Assembly: GCA_015069695.1 (NCBI GenBank)
Contig: JADCRZ010000007.1
Coordinates: forward strand, 62,001-126,000
DNA from: Williamsia sp.
GTDB taxonomy: Bacteria > Bacteroidota > Bacteroidia > Chitinophagales > Chitinophagaceae
Direction of reading: 5' to 3'
DNA: 64,000 nt
The notes beneath the pieces were generated by a model. It searched no databases, had not been told where the DNA came from, and saw nothing but the letters and a program-made list of their open reading frames with translations. This document shows, one piece after another, positions 51,863 through 59,992 of the stretch (position 1 is the first letter of the stretch; each line of letters opens with the position of its first letter). The translations under genes and the position numbers were made by a program.

Positions 51863-52312
51863 ATGAAAACCTTGCTTTGCCTTTGTTGCCTTTTTGTTTG
51901 TTACAGCGGAGATGCACAAAACAAAATTTTTTATTCTTCTTCCGACTTGGCAAACGTTGGCGAAGAAGGACATGGCATCGCTAAGATCAGGCTTCCATGG
52001 GGACGGTTGGGCAAAAACATCTTAGTTAAATACACGGATGGATGTCAAACATCTTACAGTAAGAAAGCAATATGGGGTTTTGAAAAAGATGGTAGAAAAC
52101 TAAGGCATTACAACGGAGAGATTTTTGAAATTGTTGATACGGGAACAATCGTTCTGTATAAAACCTTTTCGCCACATCCGATGTATTATTTCAGTAAAGA
52201 TTTTCAAAGTGATATCATGCTACTTGAAAGGTCGAAATTGATGAAGGCTCTGGATGCGCTAACCCTGGTACGGCTGTGGAAGGAAAACAATCTGGTAAAG
52301 CAAATATGGTGA
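51863..52312 (+). CDS. Secreted protein of unknown function (paralogue of the one at 14875)
   Basis: 149 residues from ATG 51863. Signal with Cys-rich core (LCLCCLFVCYSGDAQ), then 'IRLPWGRLGKNILVKYTDG', 'IWGFEKDGRKLRHYNGE', and 'MYYFSKDFQSDIMLLE'. The last two blocks align with those of the protein at 14875 in the copper island, so both belong to one family. No known function. It lies 13 bp before the permease gene. Confidence 0.65.
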   Translation: MKTLLCLCCLFVCYSGDAQNKIFYSSSDLANVGEEGHGIAKIRLPWGRLGKNILVKYTDGCQTSYSKKAIWGFEKDGRKLRHYNGEIFEIVDTGTIVLYKTFSPHPMYYFSKDFQSDIMLLERSKLMKALDALTLVRLWKENNLVKQIW

Positions 52313-52325
52313 GCACAAAAATGAA

Positions 52326-52943
52326 ATGATACAGTTAATACTTGGCATATTACTATTGGGCCTCGTCCATGCACTGATACCAAACCATTGGTTGCCGCTT
52401 GTGGCGGTGGCGAAAGCAGAGAACTGGTCAAAAAGAGACCTAACAAAAATTGCATTTCTATCGGCCCTGGCCCACGTATCCGGAACGGTTTTATTGGGCA
52501 TTGTACTGGGCAACGTCGGCCAAACGCTGGCACATCGCTACGATGATTATGTACATGTTATAGCGCCGGTATTGCTTATCGTTTTCGGCCTAATTTATTT
52601 CACTATTAACCTGCCGCACCACCACCATTCTAAACAGGAAGAAATATTGGCCTACAAAAAGTCAAAGCGAAGATGGATTTTAATATTTGTAGTGATGATG
52701 TTTTTGTCGCCTTGCCTGGAAGTGGAAAGCTTGTTCTTATCTGCAGGCGCTTACGGAATGAACCATGTTATTGTAATGGCAATTGCGTATGCCATCGTCA
52801 GCATATCGGGCATTGTTGCCTTGGTGCTTTTTGCTTACCAGGGCATCAAGCTGTTGAACACGCATTTTTTTGAGCACCACGAAAAACGCCTGACCGGCGG
52901 GATTTTGATTGGCGTAGGCGTACTAAGTTTTTTTATTCATTAA
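52326..52943 (+). CDS. NicO/RcnA-like six-TM metal permease
   Basis: 205 residues with six TM helices. 'LVHALIPNHWLPLVAVAKAE' near the N-terminus carries the HAxxxxH-like motif of Ni/Co exporters and SulE/TauE-like permeases; 'LSALAHVSGTVLLGIVLG' repeats it. A His-rich cytosolic loop (LPHHHHSKQEE) is a likely metal-sensing element. Ni2+/Co2+ efflux is the best guess. Confidence 0.65.
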   Translation: MIQLILGILLLGLVHALIPNHWLPLVAVAKAENWSKRDLTKIAFLSALAHVSGTVLLGIVLGNVGQTLAHRYDDYVHVIAPVLLIVFGLIYFTINLPHHHHSKQEEILAYKKSKRRWILIFVVMMFLSPCLEVESLFLSAGAYGMNHVIVMAIAYAIVSISGIVALVLFAYQGIKLLNTHFFEHHEKRLTGGILIGVGVLSFFIH

Positions 52944-52953
52944 ATAAAGTTTT

Positions 52954-54969
52954 ATGAGCGCAGAACACGATAACGGGAAGGAAGCACCGGTTGTGCCGAT
53001 GAAAGCCGAAAAGCACAACCACAAACACGATACCCAAGAAGGTCATAGCCACGACGACGGGCATGACCACGACCATGCCCATGACCATGATCACGGCGGC
53101 GCTGAACCCACACAGCCAGCATGGAGAGAGCATTTGAATCTAATAATTGCCCTTGTCATTCTTGCCGTGCTGCTGGTGCTGGAATACGGGTTCAAATTTG
53201 TGCCTCCCAAACCCATTTCTTTTGCAATAAACGCAGTGGCCTACGTACTAGCCGGCGGCAGCGTTCTCCGCATGGCCTTCCGCAAAGCCAAACGGGGCGA
53301 CATTTTCAATGAATTTGTTTTGATGAGCGTAGCCACCATCGGCGCTTTTGTTATAGGAAGTTATACCGAAGGTGTTGCCGTGATGGTGTTTTACGCCATT
53401 GGCGAATGGTTTCAGGATTCGGCAGTACGCCGGGCCAAAGCAAGCATCAAAGCCTTGCTGGACATACGGCCCGAAGAAGCAACGGTAGTGCGTAACGGCG
53501 CCACGCTGGTTGTGCATCCATCGGAAGTTCAGTTAGGCGAAAGCATTCAAATGAAGCCCGGCGAAAAAGTAGCGTTGGATGGCGAACTTCTCTCCGAAAG
53601 CGCCTCGTTCAACACCGCAGCCCTCACCGGCGAAAGCAAACCCGATACAAAATACAAGGGAGAACCGGTTTATGCCGGTATGGTGAACCTGAACACCGTT
53701 GCCGAAGTGAAGGTAGCTGCGCTGTTTAAAGACAGTAAGTTAAGCCGCATACTGGAAATGGTGCAGGACGCCACCGCCCGCAAATCGCAAACGCAGCTTT
53801 TCATTTCCCGCTTTGCAAAAGTCTATACGCCTATCGTATTCTTTTTGGCGCTGGCGCTTGTGTTGGTGCCCATGCTGGTGGTAGAAAACTACGTGTTCTA
53901 CGACTGGTTTTACCGGGCACTGGTGTTTTTGGTGATCAGTTGTCCTTGCGGCCTGGTAGTGTCTATTCCTTTGGGCTATTTTGGCGGCATCGGGCTGGCG
54001 GCACGCAATGGCATCCTATTCAAAGGCGGTAATTTTTTGGATGTAATGACGAAGATTAACGCCGTGGTGATGGACAAAACCGGCACATTGACGAAAGGCG
54101 TTTTTAACGTGCAGAAAGTAGTGGCCTATACACTGGAAGAGAAAGATATGGTACGCATTACGGCTGCTTTGGAAAAAAACTCCACCCACCCTGTTGGGCA
54201 AGCGGTGGTGAAGTATGCCGGTGACAGCATTGGTGACACAACGGCTACCAACGTGGAAGAAATTGCAGGACATGGATTAAAGGGCATGGTGGATGGGAAG
54301 GAAGTATTGGCCGGCAATTTAAAGCTGATGAAAAAGTTTGGTATTGATTACCCGGCCGAAACGGAAAGCATTGTGGACACCATTGTGGTGCTAGCCATTG
54401 ACAAAAAATTTGCGGGCTACATCACCATTGCCGACGAAATAAAAGAGGATGCTGCATCCGCCATCAAGGAGATGCACAACCTCAATATCAAAACGGTGAT
54501 GTTGTCAGGTGACAAGCAAACGGTTGTAGATAATGTAGCCAAACAAATCGGCATTGACGACGCCTTTGGCGACCTGTTGCCCGAAGGCAAAGTGGAAAAA
54601 GTGCAGTCGCTAAAAAATGAAGGACGTCGCATTGCTTTTGTGGGCGATGGTGTAAACGATGCTCCTGTTGTTGCATTGGCCGATGCAGGTATTGCCATGG
54701 GTGGCCTGGGCAGCGATGCCACTATTGAAACAGCCGATGTGGTAATACAAAACGACCAGCCTTCCAAAATTGTAGCAGCCATCAAAGCCGGAAAAATCAC
54801 CCGCAAAATTGTGTGGCAAAATATCATTCTTGCCATGACCGTGAAAGTGATTGTGCTCATTTTGGGCGCCGGTGGCGTGGCTACTTTGTGGGAAGCGGTG
54901 ATTGCCGATGTTGGTGTGGCGCTGGTAGCCATCATGAATGCCGTGCGGATTCAGAGAATGAATATTTAA
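52954..54969 (+). CDS. cadA: Zn/Cd/Pb-type P1B-2 ATPase
   Basis: 671 residues. The N-terminus is His/Asp-rich (HNHKHD, DDGHDHDHAHDHDHGG) instead of an HMA domain. TM6 has CPC (ISCPCGLV, ~328); phosphorylation site DKTGTLT (~372), hinge GDGVNDAP (~563), and TM7/8 end 'ADVGVALVAIMNAVR' with the Asp typical of P1B-2 Zn/Cd/Pb pumps. Exports M2+ from the cytoplasm. Starts 10 bp after the permease gene and is followed by an LspA-like gene. Confidence 0.9.
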   Translation: MSAEHDNGKEAPVVPMKAEKHNHKHDTQEGHSHDDGHDHDHAHDHDHGGAEPTQPAWREHLNLIIALVILAVLLVLEYGFKFVPPKPISFAINAVAYVLAGGSVLRMAFRKAKRGDIFNEFVLMSVATIGAFVIGSYTEGVAVMVFYAIGEWFQDSAVRRAKASIKALLDIRPEEATVVRNGATLVVHPSEVQLGESIQMKPGEKVALDGELLSESASFNTAALTGESKPDTKYKGEPVYAGMVNLNTVAEVKVAALFKDSKLSRILEMVQDATARKSQTQLFISRFAKVYTPIVFFLALALVLVPMLVVENYVFYDWFYRALVFLVISCPCGLVVSIPLGYFGGIGLAARNGILFKGGNFLDVMTKINAVVMDKTGTLTKGVFNVQKVVAYTLEEKDMVRITAALEKNSTHPVGQAVVKYAGDSIGDTTATNVEEIAGHGLKGMVDGKEVLAGNLKLMKKFGIDYPAETESIVDTIVVLAIDKKFAGYITIADEIKEDAASAIKEMHNLNIKTVMLSGDKQTVVDNVAKQIGIDDAFGDLLPEGKVEKVQSLKNEGRRIAFVGDGVNDAPVVALADAGIAMGGLGSDATIETADVVIQNDQPSKIVAAIKAGKITRKIVWQNIILAMTVKVIVLILGAGGVATLWEAVIADVGVALVAIMNAVRIQRMNI

Positions 54970-55012
54970 TCCTTTGTAAAAAGGTGTTTATGAGCGCAGG
55001 ATTTGAAAGGTT

Positions 55013-55666
55013 ATGAAAGGAAAAACAACATTGCTGTTCATCCTTATATTGCTGTTTATAGACCAGGCAATAAAAGTATATATCAAAACGAACTTTTATT
55101 ACGGGGAGGAGCTCCGGGTGTTTGAATGGTTCCGCATCCACTTTATTGAAAATCCCGGCATGGCCTGGGGCCTGAAATTAGGCAAGGGAGATGCAGGCAA
55201 GCTTTCATTAACCTTGTTTCGGCTGGCAGCAGTTATATGGGGCTTTTTTTACCTGCGGAAAATCATCCGTGAAAAACATCACCCCGGTTTTATTGCCAGT
55301 GTAGCTTTCGTTTATGCTGGCGCTTTCGGAAATTTAATTGACAGCCTTTTCTATGGATTAATTTTTGAAAAAAGCAACCCGGTTACGCAAAACATTGCCC
55401 AGGCGTTTACACCGGAAAGTGGCTATGCCGGATTAGGATTTGGCCATGTGGTGGATATGTGGTACTTCCCTATTGTTCGCACAACGCTGCCGCAGTGGGT
55501 GCCGTTTTGGGGCGGAGATGATTTTGAATTCTTTTCGCCGGTATTCAATACGGCCGATGTATGGGTTTCTGCCGGTGTGATAAGCATCCTGATTTTTCAG
55601 AAACGATTTTTGAGACGACATCCTGTTGTAACGGCATCTGCTAAAGAAATGCCCGCATCTCTATGA
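55013..55666 (+). CDS. lspA: Accessory signal peptidase II (LspA-like, PbrC-like position)
   Basis: 217 residues with four TM helices. Landmarks of type II signal peptidase: 'DQAIKVYIK' near TM1, 'NPGMAWGL' , 'GAFGNLIDSLFYG' and the second catalytic Asp in 'FNTADVWVSAG'. It cleaves prolipoproteins. Divergent from the housekeeping enzyme (extra loop ~115-170), and placed directly behind a P1B-2 ATPase as pbrC stands behind pbrA in lead resistance. Overlaps the next gene by ATGA. Confidence 0.85.
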   Translation: MKGKTTLLFILILLFIDQAIKVYIKTNFYYGEELRVFEWFRIHFIENPGMAWGLKLGKGDAGKLSLTLFRLAAVIWGFFYLRKIIREKHHPGFIASVAFVYAGAFGNLIDSLFYGLIFEKSNPVTQNIAQAFTPESGYAGLGFGHVVDMWYFPIVRTTLPQWVPFWGGDDFEFFSPVFNTADVWVSAGVISILIFQKRFLRRHPVVTASAKEMPASL

Positions 55667-55908
55667 AAGAACAACGCATTCAGCAATGGATAAAAAACTT
55701 CAACACGGAAATTGTTTCGGTGGAAGCGAAGTTTGCATCGTTCTTTAAACGCCAGCCGCTGAAAGATTACTATCAAATTAAAGTGCACGACGACATTGGT
55801 TACATCAGCATTGACATTGTAAACCGGGAGGCACTGCCCACCGAAATTATAGATGCCATTACAGTAGCCCTTTTGAGGGCAAAGCCACGGTTTAAGCTAT
55901 TGGGATAA
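55663..55908 (+). CDS. Small unknown protein (paralogue of the one at 59033)
   Basis: 81 residues, no signal. 'WIKNFNTEIVSVEAKFASFF' and 'LPTEIIDAITVALLRAKP' align with the protein at 59033 ('WIANFNEQVKAIQIEFDAFL', 'LPREIEEALTEAFLKSKP'). Probably a cytosolic alpha+beta protein; no family recognised. Two related small proteins framing DUF305, CDF and Nramp genes suggest duplicated modules. Confidence 0.65.
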   Translation: MKEQRIQQWIKNFNTEIVSVEAKFASFFKRQPLKDYYQIKVHDDIGYISIDIVNREALPTEIIDAITVALLRAKPRFKLLG

Positions 55909-55963
55909 AATGGGCGTAGGCAGCAAAATGACTTACCGGAAAAAGTAGTTAAAAGCATAGAGC

Positions 55964-56584
55964 ATGAAACGTTTGGTTTTTCTTTTCAGTTGGTTAATTG
56001 CTTTGTCGTGCAAAAACACGAACACGGCAAAGCCAGAGGCGGGCAACCATTCGTCAGCCGATATGGCAAATTTTTATTTAACCCTGCCGCAAACAATGAA
56101 CGACATGGTGAACCGGATGAAGGCCATCCCGTTTTCGGGAAACAACGACAGGGATTTTGCTTCGTTGATGAGGGAGTATTACGACGGTGCCATTGACATT
56201 GCAAGGCTACAATTCGCTCATGGCAAGCAAAAAGACTTGAAGGCGTTTTCGCAAGCGACTATCAAAGATTTGAAGCAGGAGCTTCTTGTGCTCTCCAATT
56301 TTCTAAAAGACGAACCCACTGAAAAATCATCATCGGCTCAAATGTTTCAGCGGGCAATAAAAAATGCGTTGAGCCAAATACCGGCAGACAACAGTTTGCA
56401 CGGAAGGGAAACTGACCATTTGTTTGTTCAGCTCATGATTAATCATCACAAAGCAGGCCTGCAATTGTTGCGGGCCGAACTGGAGTACGGCGCACACCAA
56501 ACCATGAAAATAGATGCCAGGAACAGGCTGGCAAAGCAGGCAGAAGAAATCAAATGGCTGCAATCGTGGCTCTCAAAAAACTAA
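55964..56584 (+). CDS. DUF305 lipoprotein
   Basis: 206 residues, lipoprotein signal (ALSCKN). The helical body holds two DUF305-like halves: 'MREYYDGAIDIARLQFAHGKQ' (partial) and 'VQLMINHHKAGLQLLRAELEYG', with the conserved His pair in the second. DUF305 proteins are ferritin-like periplasmic metal-binding candidates, common in copper and silver loci. Confidence 0.85.
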   Translation: MKRLVFLFSWLIALSCKNTNTAKPEAGNHSSADMANFYLTLPQTMNDMVNRMKAIPFSGNNDRDFASLMREYYDGAIDIARLQFAHGKQKDLKAFSQATIKDLKQELLVLSNFLKDEPTEKSSSAQMFQRAIKNALSQIPADNSLHGRETDHLFVQLMINHHKAGLQLLRAELEYGAHQTMKIDARNRLAKQAEEIKWLQSWLSKN

Positions 56585-56602
56585 CACACTAATCGTTTTT
56601 CT

Positions 56603-57490
56603 ATGGCAGGAAATCATGCCTCTGCAGGCTATCAAAACAAAAAAAAGCTCGTTGTCGTATTGGCCTTAACCGGCAGTTACCTTGTGGCTGAAGTCATTGG
56701 GGGCATTCTTACCAAAAGCCTTGCGCTGCTGGCCGATGCGGGCCACATGCTCACCGATGTGGGCGGCCTTGCTCTTGCGCTGTTTGCTATCAATCTTACG
56801 CAACGAAAAGCTTCGCCGCAAAAAACCTACGGCTATTACCGGGCGGAAATACTGGCTGCACTTTTAAATGCCATTGTGCTCATCGGCATTTCCATTTACA
56901 TTCTGTACGAGGCGTACCTGCGGTTTAAGAACCCACCAAAAGTGGAAAGCGGCTCGATGCTGATAGTGGCAGCCATAGGGCTGGTAATAAACATCACCGG
57001 CATGATGATACTTCGCAAAGGTTCCAAAGAAAGCCTCAACATGAAAGGCGCTTATTTTGAAGTGCTCTCCGACATGCTTACATCCATCGGTGTTATCCTT
57101 GCGGGTATCATTATGCTGACGACGGGCTGGTATTATGCCGATCCTATTCTCTCTGCAGGCATTGGCCTTTTCATTTTACCCCGCACCTGGATTTTGCTGA
57201 AAGATGCCGTAGGCGTGTTGCTGGAAGGCACACCCAGTGACGTAAACGTGGCCGACTTGCAAGACGTCATCAAAAAGATTGACGGCGTGAAAGACGTTCA
57301 CGACCTGCACGTATGGGCTTTAACGTCGGGCATGAATGCCATGAGTGCCCACGTTGCCATTAATCAAGGGATTTCTCCTAAGTCCATTCTTGAAAAAATA
57401 CAGGAGTTAATAAAAGCCAATTTCAAAATAGCGCATACCACCATTCAAATTGAAGAACCCGGCTTTCAGGAAGATGGAATAGCAATATGA
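56603..57490 (+). CDS. czcD: CDF-family Zn/Co/Cd exporter (CzcD-like)
   Basis: 295 residues, six TMs. TM2 carries 'LADAGHMLTDVGG' (HxxxD site); TM5 reads 'YFEVLSDMLTSIGVI', with Glu where Zn-CDFs have His (HxxxD), so the tetrahedral site may be altered. The C-terminal dimer domain (205-295) has 'VHDLHVWALTSGMNAMSAHV'. Exports M2+ in exchange for H+. Overlaps the next gene by ATGA. Confidence 0.88.
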   Translation: MAGNHASAGYQNKKKLVVVLALTGSYLVAEVIGGILTKSLALLADAGHMLTDVGGLALALFAINLTQRKASPQKTYGYYRAEILAALLNAIVLIGISIYILYEAYLRFKNPPKVESGSMLIVAAIGLVINITGMMILRKGSKESLNMKGAYFEVLSDMLTSIGVILAGIIMLTTGWYYADPILSAGIGLFILPRTWILLKDAVGVLLEGTPSDVNVADLQDVIKKIDGVKDVHDLHVWALTSGMNAMSAHVAINQGISPKSILEKIQELIKANFKIAHTTIQIEEPGFQEDGIAI

Positions 57491-57729
57491 GGCTGTCCTT
57501 ACATACTATACGAGTAGTGTACAGGGTTGTAATGGCGTTGTTAGCGGCCTGCGCCATCATTGACTTATACCGGTTGTTTAATCCGCAAGTCACCAACCTG
57601 CTATTTACGATTGTTCTGGTTCTTTCCCCGCTTACGCTTATCGTCTATTTACTACTCATTGTTAAATACAGAAAAAATCTTAGGAAGAAGCTACATGGCA
57701 AACGGCAAAAGTTTTTCAGCAAAAATTAA
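57487..57729 (+). CDS. Small two-TM protein between CDF and Nramp genes
   Basis: 80 residues; start overlaps the CDF stop. Two TM helices ('VVMALLAACAIIDLY' and 'TIVLVLSPLTLIVYLLLIV') and a basic tail (KYRKNLRKKLHGKRQK). The next gene starts within its end. Unknown family; possibly a transporter-associated small subunit. Confidence 0.55.
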   Translation: MRLSLHTIRVVYRVVMALLAACAIIDLYRLFNPQVTNLLFTIVLVLSPLTLIVYLLLIVKYRKNLRKKLHGKRQKFFSKN

Positions 57730-59023
57730 AAAGGCATTTAAAATTTTAGGGCCGGGATTAATCACCGGCGCCAGCGACGATGACCCTTCAGGCATCGCCA
57801 CCTATTCACAGGCCGGAGCCAAATTCGGAATGGGCACCTTATGGACAGCCCTTATCACTTTTCCCCTCATGGCGGCCATTCAGGAGATGTGTGCACGCAT
57901 CGGCCTTGTAACGTCGGTTGGACTGACCACAACATTGAAGAAGCATTATTCAAAAGTGCTGCTTTATACCATGATGGCTTTCTCTATCCCCGCCATCATA
58001 CTAAACATCGGGGCCGATATATCCGGCATGGGCGCTGTGGCCAACTTGTTGTTTCCTTCAATTTCGCCAATCGTATTCAGCGTGGCATTTACGGCCTTAC
58101 TGCTGGTGCTGATTATCTATTTGCCGTACAGCAAAATTGTGGCTGTATTAAAATATTTGTGTTTGTCGCTTTTCCTGTATATCGCCGTTCCTTTCTTTAC
58201 GCATCCTGATTGGGCGCAAGTGGCAAAAGCGACGTTTGTGCCGCACATTCAGTTCAACAAAGACTTCTTTGGGGTGCTTGTCGCCATTTTGGGCACCACC
58301 ATTTCACCGTATCTATTTTTCTGGCAGGTAACGATGGAAGCCGAAGACGTAAAAGAAGCCAGGCAACTGGTGCTGGCCCGTCGCAAATTGGTGCGGGATG
58401 CGGAGCATAAGGGCGACGCAACAAAAAGGGAGCGAAACTTCTTTCGCCTGCTTATTCAAAAAATGCAGATGGATGTAAACTTCGGGATGCTCCTTTCCAA
58501 CATGGTGATGTACTTTATCATTCTGGCTACCGGCACCGCTCTTTTTGGCAAGGGCACAAATGATATTGAAACGGTAGAACAAGCCGCTAAGGCATTGGAA
58601 CCTGTTGCTGGCAAAGCCTCCTATTTGCTTTTTGCCCTCGGCGTTATCGGCACCGGCTTTTTAGCCATCCCGGTGTTGAGCGGTTCGCTGTCCTACATCG
58701 TTTCGGAGACCTTTGGCTGGAAAGGCAGTTTGGACAAAAAGTTTGGACAGGCAAAGGCTTTTTACCTGGTCATCATCGTGTCGCTTGTGGTAGGCCTGTT
58801 GCTCAATGCCGTTGGCTTAAGCCCGATACAAGCCTTGGTGTACACCGCCATCCTGTACGGCATCACGTCGCCGGTTATTATTACCATCGTACTGCACATC
58901 GGCAACAACAGAAAAATCATGGGCGAATACAAGAACGGTCGCCTTTCCAATACGCTGGGGATTATTACCCTGGTGTTGATGTCGGCGGCAGCGGTAGCCT
59001 TGATTTATTTTCAATTCAGTTAA
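57695..59023 (+). CDS. Divergent Nramp-family divalent-metal transporter
   Basis: 442 residues from ATG 57695, overlapping the small gene by 35 bp. Eleven TMs. TM1 has 'GASDDDPSGIATYSQAGA' where classical Nramps have DPGN, and TM6 has 'GTTISPYLFFWQ' instead of MPHN; both core sites are therefore changed, as in Nramp-related magnesium/manganese carriers. Direction and metal cannot be read from sequence. Co-transcription with the CDF exporter is likely. Confidence 0.82.
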   Translation: MANGKSFSAKIKKAFKILGPGLITGASDDDPSGIATYSQAGAKFGMGTLWTALITFPLMAAIQEMCARIGLVTSVGLTTTLKKHYSKVLLYTMMAFSIPAIILNIGADISGMGAVANLLFPSISPIVFSVAFTALLLVLIIYLPYSKIVAVLKYLCLSLFLYIAVPFFTHPDWAQVAKATFVPHIQFNKDFFGVLVAILGTTISPYLFFWQVTMEAEDVKEARQLVLARRKLVRDAEHKGDATKRERNFFRLLIQKMQMDVNFGMLLSNMVMYFIILATGTALFGKGTNDIETVEQAAKALEPVAGKASYLLFALGVIGTGFLAIPVLSGSLSYIVSETFGWKGSLDKKFGQAKAFYLVIIVSLVVGLLLNAVGLSPIQALVYTAILYGITSPVIITIVLHIGNNRKIMGEYKNGRLSNTLGIITLVLMSAAAVALIYFQFS

Positions 59024-59032
59024 GCTGTTTTT

Positions 59033-59260
59033 ATGACACATGACGAGCAGTGGATAGCCAATTTTAACGAGCAGGTAAAGGCCATACAAATTGAGTTTGA
59101 TGCCTTCCTGAAAAGCAAAAGCCTGTCTGATTATTTTGATTTTCACCGGGACGAAAACGGCAACATCACTTCGCTGCATTTTCCGCAGGCACACGGTTTG
59201 CCGAGGGAGATTGAAGAGGCCTTGACTGAAGCCTTTCTGAAATCAAAGCCCAAAAAGTAA
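59033..59260 (+). CDS. Small unknown protein (paralogue of the one at 55663)
   Basis: 75 residues, cytosolic; see the shared blocks noted for 55663. 'FHRDENGNITSLHFPQAHG' in part resembles a short beta-hairpin. It starts 10 bp after the Nramp gene and ends 36 bp before the ferritin-like gene. Confidence 0.6.
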   Translation: MTHDEQWIANFNEQVKAIQIEFDAFLKSKSLSDYFDFHRDENGNITSLHFPQAHGLPREIEEALTEAFLKSKPKK

Positions 59261-59295
59261 ATGCATTTTTTCACTACTACTAAATCAAAAATTTC

Positions 59296-59610
59296 ATGGG
59301 ATTTCATCAGTACCACGAGCCACCCGAAGAACTTTCAAACGACACCAGAACCTTGGCCCGCATGATTACTTCGGTGATTGAAGAAGCGGAAGCCATCGGC
59401 TGGTACGAGCAGCGTATTTCGGTTGAAACCGACGAAGAAGCCAAAGCCATTATGCAGGATGCCCAAAAAGAGGAGATGAAACACTTTGGTATGGACCTGG
59501 AATTTTTGCTGCGCAAAAAACCGGAATGGCGCACCATTTTGAAATCAGTGCTTTTTACCAAAGGAGATATTATTGAGAATGCGAAGAAAGGAGAAGAGAA
59601 AGTGGAGTAG
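59296..59610 (+). CDS. Encapsulated-ferritin-like protein (EncFtn family), no encapsulin nearby
   Basis: 104 residues. The opening 'HQYHEPPEELS' and the iron ligands in 'SVIEEAEAIGWYEQRI' (Glu) and 'EEMKHFGMDLEFLL' (Glu, His) are those of EncFtn, a two-helix ferroxidase that forms annular decamers inside encapsulin shells. Its C-terminus ends NAKKGEEKVE, without an obvious shell-targeting peptide, and no encapsulin gene lies within the window. It may act free or deal with another metal in this island. Confidence 0.82.
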   Translation: MGFHQYHEPPEELSNDTRTLARMITSVIEEAEAIGWYEQRISVETDEEAKAIMQDAQKEEMKHFGMDLEFLLRKKPEWRTILKSVLFTKGDIIENAKKGEEKVE

Positions 59611-59614
59611 CGAA

Positions 59615-59673
59615 GTTCGCAATGCAATTTTGCGTTTGTTTTTCGCTTTCTTTCAGGTTATTTAGGTTTCAAC
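59615..59673 (+). repeat. Copy A of a 59-bp intergenic repeat
   Basis: An ungapped relative of 61408-61466: GTTCGC.ATGC.ATTTTGCGTT shared, then lower identity, then TTATTTA.GTTTCA shared. About three-quarters of positions match. It includes a short stem (CGCAA/TTGCG) near its start. Lies just after the EncFtn gene. Confidence 0.6.
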
Positions 59674-59728
59674 TTACGAGCAGTTACGGGTACTGATCAC
59701 CTGCCGTATTAAACCGTTGCGTAATGCT

Positions 59729-59794
59729 ATGAGAAAATTCCTTTTAACGTTTGTGCTTTTGACGATCAGCAACATTTCCATTGCACAAACGTGA
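59729..59794 (+). pseudogene. Orphan signal-peptide ORF
   Basis: ATG 59729 begins a 21-residue frame, MRKFLLTFVLLTISNISIAQT, a classic Bacteroidota signal peptide that stops (TGA 59792-59794) just after the cleavage site. No continuation was found in the other frames downstream to 59990. It looks like the remnant of a secreted-protein gene truncated by mutation or deletion; a coding role is unlikely. The surrounding 59611-59992 is otherwise noncoding. Confidence 0.45.
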
Positions 59795-59992
59795 AAAAAG
59801 CATTCCCTGAAACCTTGCGGTACCGTAACGAGACCTTTGCCATCAGGTATAAGCTTCTCTACAGCTCTCTTACGATACTGCAAGCAGAAAAGATACGATA
59901 AGCCCGGGAACAGACGCAGCTCTGAACGGGCATGTCAGTCTTTATTTTTGAGCGTTCAAGATTTCTTGCAAGCATACCGAAACAAGCAAGCC

